In this document: positions 1-15,462 of the stretch, one piece after another
Position numbering within the stretch: the first letter of the stretch is position 1
How the letters are laid out: each line of letters begins with the position of its first letter
NCBI GenBank assembly: GCA_035772405.1
Contig: JAYKKM010000049.1
Span: 1,060,001 to 1,124,000, forward strand
Length of the DNA stretch: 64,000 nt
DNA from: Chrysogorgia sp. JL179-B06
Lineage: Eukaryota; Cnidaria; Anthozoa; Scleralcyonacea; Chrysogorgiidae
Direction: 5' to 3'
Position numbers and translations under genes: made by a program
The notes under the pieces: generated by a model
What the model was told of the DNA's origin: nothing
The model's input: the letters and a program-made list of their open reading frames with translations, nothing else
The model's database searches: none

Positions 1-1687
1 TGTCAATACTTCTCGAGCTGAAATATGGATGAAAATAATCTCTGATTAACCATTGAAGACATGCATGGTCTTGACTTCATTCTTGCCTAGTCCTGACTAA
101 TTAGTGTATCATAATAGGAGTAATCTTATAATATCGATATCCACTAGAATGACCTGATATTACCGTACATATTCTGCAATCTGATTGGTTCTTATAATAA
201 CTAGATATCGGTGTTAACCAGGGTTTATAGCAAAGTGAAAAGGTGGTGAACTGCCAAGATTTTTAGTAACAAAATACTGACATTTCAGTAAGATCAAAGG
301 GTTTGTTCTTTGTGGGCACAGCCTGGATATCAGCTTTTATTATATAGCTACGACTAGGATATGAGCTATCTCGCAATTTGATTGGCTCCTCTACTACTAG
401 GCTATTAAAGCATATGATATCCTAGATGCCGGCATGTTTTTTAGGTCGAAAAAGCTGAAATCGATGGGGTTTTATAAAGAAACCCAAAACTATGTGTTTG
501 GCTACAGTATATAATAAAACAATTATACCATTTGCCCTCGTCGTATATGAACTAATAGCAAATTACTCGGCGCTTCGCGCCTCGTTGACTATGAGCTCAT
601 ATACAACTCGAGCTCATTGTATAATTGTTAAATATTACTATTATCCAGGAATCTGAGACATTTTCTAAGGGTTTCAGCTTGACGATTGTCCATGTATTGT
701 GTATCGTCATTTATTATATAGATATATATTGATGGAATACCTAAGGTTTTTCTTATTCAGAAAAAGTGATATCTTCACATGTGAAGGTAAAAATAATATC
801 TTCAACAGTTCATTGTGTGCAGTAATGATATCATTTTTATCTTCACATGTGATGTTATCATCATGGCTATTAATTTCATCATGTCTATTTCAGTGGCTAT
901 CGTACAATGCAACAAAATGCTTAATTCAACAAAAATTGTTGCAAAGAACAAAATGTTTTGCACCTGGCCCCAACATGGGGAACATACATGTATAACCTCA
1001 ACATGTAGGGAAATATGGCCTTGTTTGTCATCCAGAGGCGGCACTACGGGTGTGCAAACGGTGTGCCGCACTGGGGCCCAATGGCTGAGGGGGCCCATCA
1101 GCCCATCTGGCAAACTGACTCTTTTTATTAATGGCGCTATTATTAATATTTTCTTAAAAATAATGGATACACTACAAAAAAGTGATTTGTGATCTTTAGA
1201 TTTTACTCAAAAGTGCTCTCAAAATGCAGAAAATGCCATTTTAGAGACCCTAACCTAAATTCAAAAATTTTCCGGCAGAGAATCTCCAGACCTGGCCCAA
1301 ATCCCATGCAATTTGTTCCCAACTTCCATCAACCATTCTTTTTTGCTGACTAATTGGTAGACTTTTTTGCTGACTTGCAATTTGTTTTGCACTCTTGAAT
1401 TGCACCAAAAAATGAATGCATTGCAAATATGAGAACAAATTACAGTGTCTATCTGCCCCTTTGAAGCTCAGAGGTTCAGTTTCCATGTCAGGTCAAAATT
1501 TCAGTGCAAATTAATATGAAAATAATTTAGTGGGTAAGTTATTATCCATTAAACCCTAAAGTGCTAACGTTTAGTGATAAACCATTACCAGTAATTAGTA
1601 ATGTGTGACACATATTCAGTGATCATAATCTCACCTTGAAGATAACATTATTATTAAATATCCATAATTATATCTTGTATATGACAG
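1..1687. other. Non-coding flank, repeat-derived
   Basis: No convincing exon was found in this stretch. It holds a fragment of the 'gtgaaaaggtggtgaactgccaag' type repeat at about 234-290 that recurs at 24.0 and 50.4 kb, a SINE-tail fragment at about 650-715 (recurs at 24.84 and 27.84 kb), and the left part of a hAT-type MITE at about 1036-1250 that matches the intact copy at 58.6 kb. It is presumably an INPP5A-like intron, because earlier exons of that gene must lie to the left of the window. Confidence 0.5.
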
Positions 1688-1722
1688 ATTGTGGATTTGA
1701 GAGAATCGAGAAGGGGAGACAG
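1688..1722 (+). CDS. INPP5A: INPP5A-like candidate exon
   Basis: A 35-nt stretch lies between 'atgacag' and a gttaga donor. Read to end in phase 0 it gives [11 protein letters not shown]. This joins the next exon as ...GRQ-IYTHQ and resembles the segment before the 'IYS/IFS' position of the family. Similarity is short, so this is tentative. Confidence 0.35.
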
Positions 1723-4700
1723 GTTAGAATTAATGTTTTAAAGCGGTGTATCTAGTGTTTGGGATTTTTATATATATTTATAATTATATTTGACACTTTC
1801 TTATAAAGCTTTCTTAATATTATTATCAGCTAAAGTTTCATCTTGATACCTCTTTCCCTGTGAAAGTTGGTTTACTATCCACAGGAAGTGACATCAACTA
1901 GGGACACACAAATACATTGCACAGTATGGTCTGTTTAAAGTTCAAAACAAACTCTCTTCATATTACACTTTTCAATAACTTTACTTCCCGTGACAGTAAG
2001 TAGATACTTCCTGTGACAGTAAGTAGATAACCAAAAGACTATTTATTTTAACAATTAGTCACCAAAGTCGAGGTACAATAATCACTGAGACTGAGGTGAT
2101 TAATTGTTTTAGTATAATGTCAGAGCTGATAAGGAAAACACGACTTCCATTTGGATTGAAAAATTATTATTATGATTAAAGTCCATGAAACTGGCATGTT
2201 TTCAAAGTTCCAAATTAAATTTTTCCAAATTTGAACAGAAAGGCTATATACTTACCTTTAAAGAGTTTGTCACCATAATTTGTAGATTCTTTGGGTTTCC
2301 TAGGAATGGCATTTTGTTTTGTTAATTAATTTCTTTGTACAAAATTTTGGCGAAATTGTCTATTTTTGGCATCGTTATGTAATATAAATTGTAATATATC
2401 TTGTCAGCTGAAAATTTCATCTTAATTCTGACTTATTTGCTGTTAAAGTTGACAGAAGTGATGTCATAGCAGGCATCTGTAAAGAGGTTTTCATGTACAC
2501 TTAGCAAGATGCCCGCTATGACATCACTTCCATCAACTTTAACAGCAAAAAAGTCTATGAGGATTAAATTTTCGTCTGACAAGATATATTACAGTACAAT
2601 TTTTCTCGGAGAATCCATACATTACATATGATGTAACTAAATCCCCATAGACGTTATGCAACCTTAAAATTTAAGAATTTTACATGTATGTAAATTATGG
2701 TTCTTTACATTTCCTTGTTTTAATAGCATGTTGTTTTAATAGCATGTTTCCTCTTTTTTCTTAGATTTATACTCATCAATTGGACTGTCTAGCAACGGTT
2801 GAAAAACTAAAATTCCCACAACGGCTTTTTCCACAGGTATTTCATATGTAATAACAATTTTTTGTGCTACATGATAAATTTAAATATTTTTCTGACAAAT
2901 GTAATCATTCAGCCACGGTGAGTGGCAGTTCTGAGAAGTTCTGAAAAGAACTGTTTAAAACATCAATGATACAAATTGAATACATATTTGTTGTATCCAT
3001 ATGCATAAAATTAAAAATGGTGTCACAACTAAAAAAATTGAAAACATTTTATTTCAGTTTTTGAATAAGTTGCATCACTGGTTACTGAAACTTATTGTAG
3101 ATCTTTTCTAAGGCATATTTGCATTAATATGATTGTTGAGCTCTAGTCCTCAGAAAATGTCCCAACAGGGATTCAACCTGTAACTTTCTGATTGCCGGTG
3201 AGATGCTCTAACCCTATGTGGCAGTAAATGTTTCTGAGATTTGTGCTTGATGATTGTACATGTATTGCCTGTCTACTCCAAGCTCCCTCATTTATTACAT
3301 CTGTGTATATTATATACTGTAACATGTTAATGTAATATTAGTAAACAGTAATATCAAAATTAATATTTTAAATTTTCTTTGCTATAGATGAAATGGTCAA
3401 GGAAAGGATACTTAAAAACCAAATGGAAAATCTCTGGGATGTGAGTATAAAAACATGCTTTGGAACTGCATTTTTTAACACTGCATATCCAATGCTATTT
3501 AATAGTACAAGTATTAAATGTCTTAGTGAATACATGTATACATGTAATTATTGTAATACATCTTGTAATGAATTTGTTTGCATAATTTATTCAATTTTTA
3601 GAGTTATAAATTTGGTGAACATACATTTATTTCATGATCCATCGAATTTGATTGCAATGGAAATGGTAAGAGAATTTTGAAAGAAATCAGATACTGTATA
3701 TTCAATAACCATTATAATCAATTTTCTTAGTCTTGTGCTTGCATTTACAGTATGCCAATAAAAACTACTGTATTTAATGTATCTTGTCATTGTTGTGTCA
3801 TAGAGTCCATCTGTTTATGTTGAAAATAGAAAAAATGCATTTGAGTATGTTCTAAAAAGGTAAGCTATAAATTTTAATTGTAACTTTATTTCAAGTTACT
3901 GTTATTACATCTAATGTATTACAAGAATTACTGTAAAACCCGCTTATCAAAATCTATACTAGCTCTCACAATGTGTACAAAAATAATTTTCTCTTGCAAG
4001 TAGTTTTTTTGATTGGACATGGCAATGAATTTTTCTTTATTTTTCTCTCTACACTTTAGCTTTGAGGCAGATCCTAGCCCTTGTTTTATTTTTGGAGATT
4101 TTAATTTCAGACTGGACACCCACAGAGTGATCAAGGTTGAGACTCTTCTTCTAATTCACTATACAGTCTACATGCATACATGCACTAATTGAAAAATATG
4201 TGGTGACTATACTATGTATATATAATGAGGGACTAAGAACTAAGTTGAGTGAGTTTGAGCCACTGACTCTACAGTATATATACAGTATAACTGGACTGCA
4301 AGATCTCCTCAAAAAGTGTTGTAAAAAGGATGGCATCGGCTGGAGTCCTTTTCCTTGAAATTGTTTTGGGTTTAGGTAATTTTATTTGCAATTTTCTGTT
4401 TGTCAGTACAAGTGTTGATAAATTATTTGGAAGGTTTTTTGGTCATAAAGAACAAAGTTTGTTGTACAAACTACAAACATGAGAAAAAGGACTTCATCAT
4501 TTCTTCATTTTTACAACACTTTTTGTGAGTCATTGGTGATGAGACCCAGCAGTACAGTTATAGTAAATACCGAATGGTTTCCGTGTTTGGATACTCTGAT
4601 CCAAACATGCAGGAAGTTGTGAGACTGGAGAAAAGCTTTAGCTTTTCGAAAGTCGAGCAACTTCCCAAGTGTTTGGATCACAGTATCAAAACACAGAAAA

Positions 4701-7700
4701 ACCATTAGGTATTTCTTTTATAAAATAATACAAGAGAACGAGCAGCAAAAGAAGTCTTGGGTGAATAAAATCAATATGGAGAGTTTGTAAAATAGATTGA
4801 CTGAGCTCTGTTTGACCCATCGTGTTTAGATAACAGTTTGTAAACACAGAATTGTGACACCATTAATATAAAAAAAATTTATGTTCATTTAGAAAAGTTA
4901 AAAATCTTTGTTAGTAGCTGTACACGTTTCAAGTCTCGCAACTTCTTGCATGATTTTATATAACAGTATAAATATGGAAACCTGATACCTATTAAGAAAA
5001 ATATAAGGATACTTTTATTGGGTTAAAACATTTGATTGCCATTAAAGTTTCTATAATATTCTATGTTGCTTTATTTGTCAGATGTTGTCCCGACACTACT
5101 CTCTTCGAAGAAAATGCAGAGATGGAGAAGAAAAGCCATCTCAAGTTCTTTTAGTTGACAAGAAGAACCAGGAGAAGGTAAATAACAAATTTTTAATTTG
5201 AAATATTCAGTTGTATTAGGTAATACAACTGTGACACAGCATGTTTCTGAATATAGTATAACATTTTTGTGAGACAAAGGGCAAACACAATTTTAGCTCT
5301 TTTAAAGAACATGTATTTAATTTGATGTACAGTGCACACCTGTGTCATTCCAGTTATTACCACTACAGAAATCACCAAACTGTCAAAAGGCAAAACAACT
5401 TTGAATATCTGCCACAGAGTCAGTGAAAACTTATAATCATATTTGTATATGCAAATGCATATGCTGACTACAATATGGAAGACAAATAATAGTATAAGCA
5501 ATAATACTGCCATAAAATATGAAAATAAATCAATAAAAGAACAAATGTGGATTGAGTGTCAAAAGAAGGCAAAAGAGCATTATTTACATATTTTGTGAAC
5601 TGCCCTTTTCAACCATTACTGATGGTTCTATATATTTTTTCTCAAAGGTTCATCTACTTGTTGAAAATTCGAAGTTCGAATTGGAAGACCAGCAACAATT
5701 TGTGGAAAACAATGGAAGAAAGTTGTTGAAGTTTGATAGGGAAATCAGATACTTTAAGAAATGGGTCTACGAATTTCCCATTACATTCCCCCCAAGGTAC
5801 AATAAGGTGGTCTAAAGCACTGGAACTCTAGCACAATAGAAATCCATTTTTAATTTTAAATTAACAATATCTTGTGAAATATTAACAACACTGCTCATAA
5901 ATTAACACAGATTCTTACACACCATTGGGAGCCACTGCAGCTGAACTGCCACAATGCTTGACATTTATTTTCAATCATTAATTGCTAGCTATTAATACAG
6001 CTTCTCTACAAATACTCTAATTTGCTATTACAGCATTTGAACGTATTCCATTAATATTTAATTGGACTGGTGTAAACAGTACAATTGTTACAAAGGAGGG
6101 AGGGTGGTTGATTTAAGGTCAAGCTGTGGAAGATGCAACTCCCAGGTCCCAGCAGCATGTGTGAAAACATTTTCTACGAGATATATGATAAGAAATATGA
6201 TAAAGTGTTTCAATTTACAAATACAAGTACATGGATTTATGACTGTCTAAATATGTAAAAATTGCACTATTATTATTATGGTACTATTGTTCCAGTTCTT
6301 CTCATGCTCAGACTAAGTTTGTATACTGTATCATGTTAATGTAATTATTGTATTTGCAACAGAAAGACCAACCTTGTTCTTAAGCTCTTGTCATCGCAGT
6401 GTTTGGGGACAAGGTTTCAGAAATTAAGAAATTAAGGTTGTGAATGCGAGTTTGAACCTAAAACACTTAATATTCTCTTCCCAGCTATCCTTTTTATGAA
6501 GAGAGCATGGTTACAAATGCTTCCTATGTTGGAAAGAGGTGTGTAGGAAAGCTTTCTCATTGTAAAATACCATGTCATATTCATAATGTAGTTTAACCCT
6601 TCACTCCCCAGTATAATCATACAAATTCTCCTGATTAGTTAATGGTACACCGACCATATAAACAGACCCTCAACGTCCCGGAATACCGGGATCTCGGCTT
6701 GTATATAATTTACTGTTATTTTCGCAGTTCCGTTTATATGGAGACCGGGACATCCCGCCCGGCGGGACAGATTTTTTCCATATAAACGCAACACTCCTGG
6801 TACACCGGGATGAAGTGAATTGAAATTTCAAACGTCGTCTGACCAAGGTAAAATATCCAAAAAGTGGCAAAATGAAAAAACATTCGTTGGGATGCTTTTT
6901 ATGCGAATAAAATTAGTTTTTGTTTCATTGAGAAATTATCAACATTTTCACGTATCCCAGTCACCCGGGACATCCCAGTATACCAGGATCATATAAACAG
7001 GCCCTGAGTTAACTTTTACTTGGTTTACCATTAATAATTATTAATATAATAGGAGAAGTTACATGTAGGTGCTGATTTAACCCTTTTCACCCCAGGAATG
7101 ATGCAACCAAGCGTGATCAAGTCGGTTTTCTTTAATAGAGCATTCTTAAAAGCAGGTCGGGCTTTTAAAATGTCCCAGAGGAATTTCGGGGGGGAAAGAA
7201 TGATTTCTTAAGATTTAAGTGATATGCATACAATTGTATATAAACCCGGGGATTTTATATAAAATCCCCCGGTTTATATATAATAATATGCATGATAAAC
7301 ATTAGAATTCTAAATTTCAACAAGAAAGAACTTACGTAAATTTCTACTTGAAATCTTTAAATCAAAATTAACAGACAAACAATGTGCAAAAACACTCATT
7401 TTACTTCTGATTATTCTTATAAGAATATCAGGTAAACCTGGCAACACACAACATTAGTTATACTGTAGCTCGTAAAGTTAAAACATATAGAGTTGTATCA
7501 ACTTTTAACGTCTTCCAAAGTGTTTTTGAGCATTCAAAACTAATGTTCCGAATATCTTTATTTTTCTTGCGTAATCCAAATATCTTCATCGCTGCTAACT
7601 TCGTCCATGCTGTACCGTTGAAGAAATGTTTTCGTCAAGACTTTTCCTGTCTTCAATTCAATCCCTCTAAAAACTGATCCCTCGAAATCTTTAGAAAACC

Positions 7701-8237
7701 TCCTTGATCATGTCATAAATAAGTTAAGCACCTAACACCTAACAGTTTATATAAGTAAGAGATAAATCCCGAGGACGAAATCACCAATAAACTTCGGGTT
7801 AGCTGCTTAACCTATACTTATTTTTGTGATGATAGGTGTCCTTCATGGTGTGACAGAGTTTTATTAACCCACAGTGCCAAAGAAATAATTACGGTGAGAA
7901 AACAATATAATAAGGCCAAGTAAAAAATATAGTAGTTTATCGCCCTGACTTTAAAAAAAGGAGAATGCGGGCACTTTATTTATTTAATTTTTTTTCAAGA
8001 TAGGTTCATGATGGCCATTTCGGAGAAGCCAATTTTAACACATATTAAATATATTTAACGTTGTATTACAAGCACAAACAAAAACCATAACAGAATCGAA
8101 TGGATTTCTCTGCAACAAGATTGCGCCAAAACAAATTGTGTTGTGTAAAACCCGAAATGAACCGAAAAGTACCGGAAGCGCCGAAAGGTGGCGCAAAAGG
8201 CCCCGAAAACAAGACAGATTTTCGATGCAAACAAAAA

Positions 8238-8272
<35 letters not shown>

Positions 8273-9029
8273 CAGATAGATATAGAGATATAGAGATATA
8301 TAGGCAATATTTGGCATTTCACTCGATCAAACTACATGTTGAAAGGATTTATGGTGAAGGAAAATTTCGAGTGTTGGAATACATACATTTTAAGACCAAA
8401 CCGGGACCAGTTGCGAAAAATGCAACTTTAAGGCCTTCCGGCTGGGAATTGAACCCGCGACCCTGCGATGCTAGTGACCACTGAGCTACGGAAGCTGTTG
8501 CCGAGAGCCTAGTCACGAGTTCTGTATATATGGTGGTGGTAATGCCGGGATAAGATTCTGGGTATATTATAGGTAATATTTGGCATTTCACTCGATCAAA
8601 CTATATGTTGAAAGGATTTATGGTGAAGGAAAATTTCGAGTGTTGGAATACAAATATAAAGTGTTGGAATACAAATATAAAGTGTTGGAATACAAATATA
8701 AAGAATACGAATATAAAGTTGCATTTTTCGCAACTGGTCCCGATTTGGTCTTAAAATGTATGTATTCCAACACTCGAAATTTTCCTTCACCATAAATCCT
8801 TTCAACATATAGATATATAGATAGATATATATAGAGAGATATATAGAGATATATATAGAGATATAGATATAGATATATATAGATATATATATAGATATAT
8901 ATATTATATAGATATATATATAGATATATATATATATAGATATATATATATAGATATATATATAGATAGATATATAGATATATATAGATATATATATATA
9001 GATATATATAGATATATGGATAGATATAT

Positions 9030-9097
<68 letters not shown>

Positions 9098-12000
9098 CCT
9101 ATAGATAGATAGATAGATAGATAACCTATTCGATCGATCGATCGATCGATCGATCGATCGATCGATCGATAGATAGATCGATAGATAGATAGATAGATAG
9201 ATAGATAATCGATATTTTCCTTCACCATAAATCCTTTCAACATGTAGTTTGATCGAGTGAAACGCCAAATATTACCTATAATATACCCAGAATCTTATCC
9301 CGGCATTACCACCATATATACAGAACTCGTGACTAGGCTCTCGGCAACGGCTTCCGTAGCTCAGTGGTCAGAGCACTGCACTAGCATCGCAGAGTCGCGG
9401 GTTCAATTCCCAGCCGGAAGGCCTTAAAGTTGCATTTTTCGCAACTGGTCCCGGTTTGGTCTTAAAATGTATGTATTCCAACACTCGAAATTTTCCTTCA
9501 CCATAAATCCTTGCAACATGTAGTTTGATCGAGTGAAATGCCAAATATTACCTATAATATACCCAGAATCTTATCCCGGCATTACCACCACCATATATAC
9601 AGAACTCGTGACTATAGGCTCTCGGCAACGGCTTCCGTAGCTCAGTGGTCAGAGCACTGCACTAGCATTGCAGAGTCGCGGGTTCAATTCCCAGCCGGAA
9701 GGCCTTAAAGTTGCATTTTTCGCAACTGGTCCCGGTTTGGTCTTAAAATGTATGTATTCCAACACTCGAAATTTTCCTTCACCATAAATCCTTTCAACTT
9801 ATATATATATAGACATATATATAGACATATATATAGACATATATATAGACAATAGGTAAAATTTGGCATTTCACTCGATCAAACTACATGTTGAAAGGAT
9901 TTATGGTGAAGGAAAATTTCGAGTGTTGGAATACATACATTTTAAGACCAAACCGGGACCAGTTGCGAAAAATGCAACTTCAAGGCCTTCCTGCTGGAAT
10001 TGAACCTGCGACTCTGCGATGCTAGTGCAGTGCTCTGACCACTGAGCTACGGAAGCCGTTGCCGAGAGCCTATAGTCACGAATTCTGTATATATGGTGGT
10101 AATGCCGGGATAAGATTCTATATAGACATATAATATATAGACATATATATATAGACATATATATAGACATATATATAGATATATATATAGATATATATAT
10201 ATAGACATATATATAGACATATATATATAGACATATATATATATAGACATATATATAGATATATATAGTCATTTTTTTTAAACTTTTCAGTTGTTTTGTA
10301 ATGACTGGTCTTTACGGATTTGTAAAGACCGTTCAGGAACCAATCAAATTGCAGAAAAGCTGTGTTAAGACTGCTCACGAGCCAAGTCATATAATAAAAT
10401 GATGTAAAAGGTGTTAATTAATAATTGAACACCAAAAGTATGAACTTATGGTATTCCAAATATTAATTCTGAGCTCATTGTTTCAATTTCTACATGTCTA
10501 GGATACTGATAAAGCCAAGTATGAGATGAATGGGTTGGATACCTGTATGGGTGATCATAAGGTGTGTGTTAATTGTTTTAGCTTTCATTTCTTTTATTCT
10601 GTACAATATTTTTCAGTCATCTATTAACTAGGACTTATGCAATTGTATATACAGGGCACAATTTAGAGGCATAATAATAATAATGTTTTAGAAGCATTCT
10701 ACAATAGTCTCAATGCTCCTTAAAGGTCAACTATACCTTTTGAGGTTATTCTATTTTTCGTTAGAATTCGAAAAGTTCAATTCAAAACCGAAGAAATAAT
10801 TGAAATTGGTCACTCGGTTCTACTTTTATGATCTGTTAAAGATCGAGTTTTTAGCCCTTTTACTAAATTTAATTGAACAACCGCGTCGGAAGAAAGCCTG
10901 GTACTACCGGTAAGTGATGTCATAATGATGTCATACGGCAAGAAAATACTGTATATTTTGGTTTTATTTTAGTGAAATTTGGAATACTGTTTACTTTTGG
11001 GTGAGTGCATGATAAGTGACAAACCAAATATCAAGCACTGGAATATTATTTTGTTCAATAAACCTATTACCAGTATGACACTATGACGTCATACCGGTAA
11101 TAGTGCCATTCTTCTCATAACACGGTCGTGCAACAAGAGATTCGAAGAAATACTCCTCAATAAATCCTGCGCTATATCATGAAATTCATTTTTATCTTCA
11201 CTTTTACAAAGTTAGATGATATCTCTTTCGGAGGAAAATAGAACCTCAAAAGGTATAGTTGACCTTTAAAACTTTCTCTCAATACTTTCTTAAATTTTTT
11301 CTAAAATGTTCTCAATACTTTCTTTGTCTCAATACTTTCTTAAAGTTACTTATAAAACTAATTACATTCATTATAAAATCAAAATTTCTGCCAAAATCGA
11401 CTACCGTTACTCGTGCTGCTGCAAAATTCTGGAATTCATTAATACCTGAGCAAATTAGAAGCACTGACTGTATTTAAGTAGTTTTAAGTTGGCACTTAAG
11501 ACTTTTCTTTTTGTAAATTAATAGTTTTTGTAGTTATAGTTTTATAGGTTTGATTTCATTAGTTTTATTAAGGGCTCATCAATAATTATCAACATTTTCA
11601 CAAGCGTACAGAGTGTACTCTTTTTTCCGACCCCCTCCCTCCCAGAGCGTACTCTTAAATGTTGAACCTTATGCACAACGTCTGCTCTCTTCACCAAAAA
11701 TTTGCGTAGTGTTTCTATTTCATGGTCTAGTGAGCTATTGTCGGTCGCCATTGTTGTGATAATGAAGCACCGTTAGAAAAGGAGGGCCTGGGACCGAGGT
11801 AGTGCTTCCACCACGATTCAGTTTTCTTTTTTGAAGGATAATTTTCTTGCCAAAATCGGTGCAAGTGGAAGTACTGCTGTACATTCAATGAAAGCCATCA
11901 TCGACATTTTAAAAAGCGAACATTGTCATTAACCTCCTCCCCCCAGCGTACGCTCTGTACGCTTGTGAAAATGTTGATAATTATGGATGACCCCTAAGTA

Positions 12001-15000
12001 ACTTTAAGAATATATTGTTGTAAGAGTATTGAAACTACAGTATTGTATAATGTTCCTATTGTTGTTGTTATTATTATTGCACTGTGCATACATCACAATG
12101 GCAATTGTAGGGAAATGTGGCATGTAGACAAACCTTTAAAATGTTCAATAGACTGAGAACTGATCTGTATGTCTATTTTTTTCAGCCAATATCACTGTAT
12201 ATTCATGTTGCTGGCAACAAAATGTTTACCCAAGATCCAAACGGTACTCGCTTCTATTTGCTTATTATGCAAATGTCATGCAAAATATCTTAGACTTCAG
12301 CCCAATTATTCAATGGGAGATAATGGCTAATCCATTGTTAAAATTTAATCTATTCTTTTTAAAAATGGTCGAAAATTGTCAAAAAGTAATTAGGTTAATT
12401 TCAGTTAAATTTTCACATGGAAAATGTCGAATCAACCCCTATGAAAAACAACCTTTTCAGATTGATGTGGTTACCATGTTTAAAGATTTTTAAATAAATA
12501 AATACTTTTGTGTAAAATTTTCAATGTGCAAATTTAACTGAAATTTGGATATAAATGTAGAATCACTCAGGTAACATTGCTATTTTTAAACTTATTTTGA
12601 AAGTTGAAAAATGGTTGAAAAATCGTCAAAAAGTAGAGCAATCGTCAAAAATCGGCAATGTTTAATCGGCCACCGATTAACATTGCCAATTATTTCATAT
12701 AATCGGCCGATTAATCGGCATAAACCGATTAAATTCCGCGCTCGCTCGTGTGGCTCCCAGGAAAGAAACTAGAATGGAGAACAAATGACTGCCGTGGATT
12801 ATTGGCCAGATTCTTTCCGATCCAGTGGGCCGACAGGCTTATGAAAGTGTCATTGTGTGAACAAGTCCAAATGTCCGATGTGAAAGACACAGCAGCTTCT
12901 GCCTTTGTTACCAAATTTGGAATTACCGTTCCACTGAAATGGCGTCGATCAGGAATATGGTATCTTGGGGCAACATGGTTCATGAGGCGCACAAAACCTC
13001 GACCATCACAAACGGCTGGTTATCAAGAAGAATCATTTCACTAATCAACTTAGTGATTTTCTGAGCAGGAGCACTGTTGATATCCCACGCTCGACTTGCT
13101 TCAAGACTCTGCTGCAAAGACATTTGGGTCTTTAGTTTCTTTCGAATTGTTGCTGTTGTTGAGTCATTCGTATCTTCTTTTATTTTCTCTGCAACAGTTC
13201 TATCCTCGATGTCAATTGCTGTCAATTCAAGAAATTGCTTTGGATGCTTACCCTTAAGGTGATTTCGCAGATTCATGGTCGTGAACTTCTTACTGTTTTT
13301 GCCTCCTCGTGATATAAGAATCTTGACACACCTCGCACAATGCCTTGAATTATCCCCTTCGTCTAACTTAAAATATTTCCAAACACCGCTTCTGAGACGT
13401 GCGGCTAAATCGAGAGTTGGCATTGAAATCTTCGAGGAAATCTTACCGTATATAAAGGTCGAAAATCGTACAGGGTTATCCCGCATGTTATGCACTATAT
13501 ACAATTATACGCATCTTTACTCCCTGTTTCTGTGTTTTATTCATACTTTTAATGAGGTTTACACTGCATGTCCAGCGCGTGTTGCAATATGATACGCATT
13601 TAATATAGCCCGTCCCCACAGTTTTCTACATTTACATTTACAGGACATCATCCTACTCCAAAACCAAAAACCAACAGATAATTAATATCAGAAATAACCG
13701 TGACAATTAAATATTTATTAACTTGTAAATAATAATATATTTAGTAAACTATTTTGTCAATATTCGCCTGAAAATGAGTTATTTAAGTTTTAAGGTATAA
13801 ATACAATAAAAATGATTAAAGACGGACAAAATTCGTATATCTCGTCCCCAGACTCTCCAGTCATTAATAAGTCCATAAGTCCACCATTAATTCAATATGG
13901 CGGCCAGGGTGCCAACTCTCAATTTAGCCGCACGTGCTTCTGAGAGACTTCGCCATTCCTCGTCTAGTATGGCGACGAAGGTCACGAAGCCGACGAGACT
14001 GGCGAGTTCGCGCGGGGTGAGAAATATGAGGATATTATATAAATTACTAGAAATACGAATTCGCAATAATCCCCTCGCCCGCCTTTTCTACCCCCCCCCC
14101 CCCCCCTACGGGAATTTCTCCATCCATGGTGCCCAGACCTCGCACGCCGTGGCCGTGTATTATTTCTGTTTTGCAAAAATTCACAATTTCCAAAAGCCCG
14201 TTTCGTCGAAGAAATGTTTGAACGTTATCTCGGCCAATATTTAACCGATTTAAACTCTGAAAACACATTTGGAATTAGCGAGTCAACATACATAACATAC
14301 GCGTTTACTATATTACGAGAACGTGAGTACCCTTCGTAAAAACGGTTTATGTACTTAGAAAGTTAGTCGGCTTTGTCGGCTAAATAATGATTAGCCGGTC
14401 ACTTCGTCGAATATTATGTTGAATATCTCGATCAATATATAACCGTTTTCAATTCTGAAAACAGATTTGGAATCAGCGAGTCAAAATACATCACATATGT
14501 GCCTACTATATTACGAGAACGTGAATACCCTTCGTAAAAATGGTTTATGTACTTATATGTACTTAAAAAGTTAGTCGGCTTTGTCGGCTAAATATTTGTA
14601 AATAATGATTAGCCGGTCACTTCGTCGAATATTATGTTGAATATCTCGATCAATATATAACCGTTTTCAATTCTGAAAACAGATTTGGAATCAGCGAGTC
14701 AAAATACATCACATATGTGCCTACTATATTACGAGAACGTGAATACCCTTCGTAAAAATGGTTTATGTACTTAGAAAGTTAGTCGGCTTTGTCGGCTAAA
14801 TATTTGTAAATAATGATTAGCCGGTCACTTCGTCGAATATTATGTTGAATATCTCGATCAATATATAACCGTTTTCAATTCTGAAAACAGATTTGGAATT
14901 AGCGGGTCAAAATACATCACATATGTGTCTACTATATTACGAGAACGTGAATACCCTTCGTAAAAATGGTTTATGTACTTAGAAAGTTAGTCGGCTTTGT

Positions 15001-15399
15001 CGACTAAATAATGATTAGCCGGTCACTTCGTCGAATATTATGTTGAATATCTCGATCAATATATAACCGTTTTCAATTCTGAAAACAGATTTGGAATTAG
15101 CGAGTCAAAATACATAACATATGTGTCTACTATATTACGAGAACGTGAATACCCTTCGTAAAAATGGTTTATGTACTTAGAAATTAGTCCGGGCTTGGTC
15201 GGCTATGTCTATGATAATCTCGATCAATATATAACCGTTTTCAATTCTGAAAACAGATTTGGAATTAGCGAGTCAAAATACATACTCGGACTCGGATTTC
15301 TATTTCCTCAAAAAACTATGTCTCTTGTGACGGTTCAATTTAATCTGAGTATCTAGTTACCAGTGCCACATTTTCCGATGCCGCGCATGAGGACGGTTG

Positions 15400-15462
<63 letters not shown>

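Noticed and set aside
3393..3680. 95-codon plus-strand frame as a stand-alone small protein
   Set aside because: It reads through the intron between two INPP5A-like exons; only its last part ([13 protein letters not shown]) is in the true frame.
8596..9268. 215-216 codon minus-strand frames of Ile/Tyr/Ser repeats
   Set aside because: They are translations of the TA/GATA/GATC microsatellite flanked by SINE arms.
9351..9701. Functional tRNA-Ala(AGC) genes
   Set aside because: The heads have a mismatched T-stem and occur as parts of longer repeated units with shared arms in several orientations, so SINE heads explain them better.
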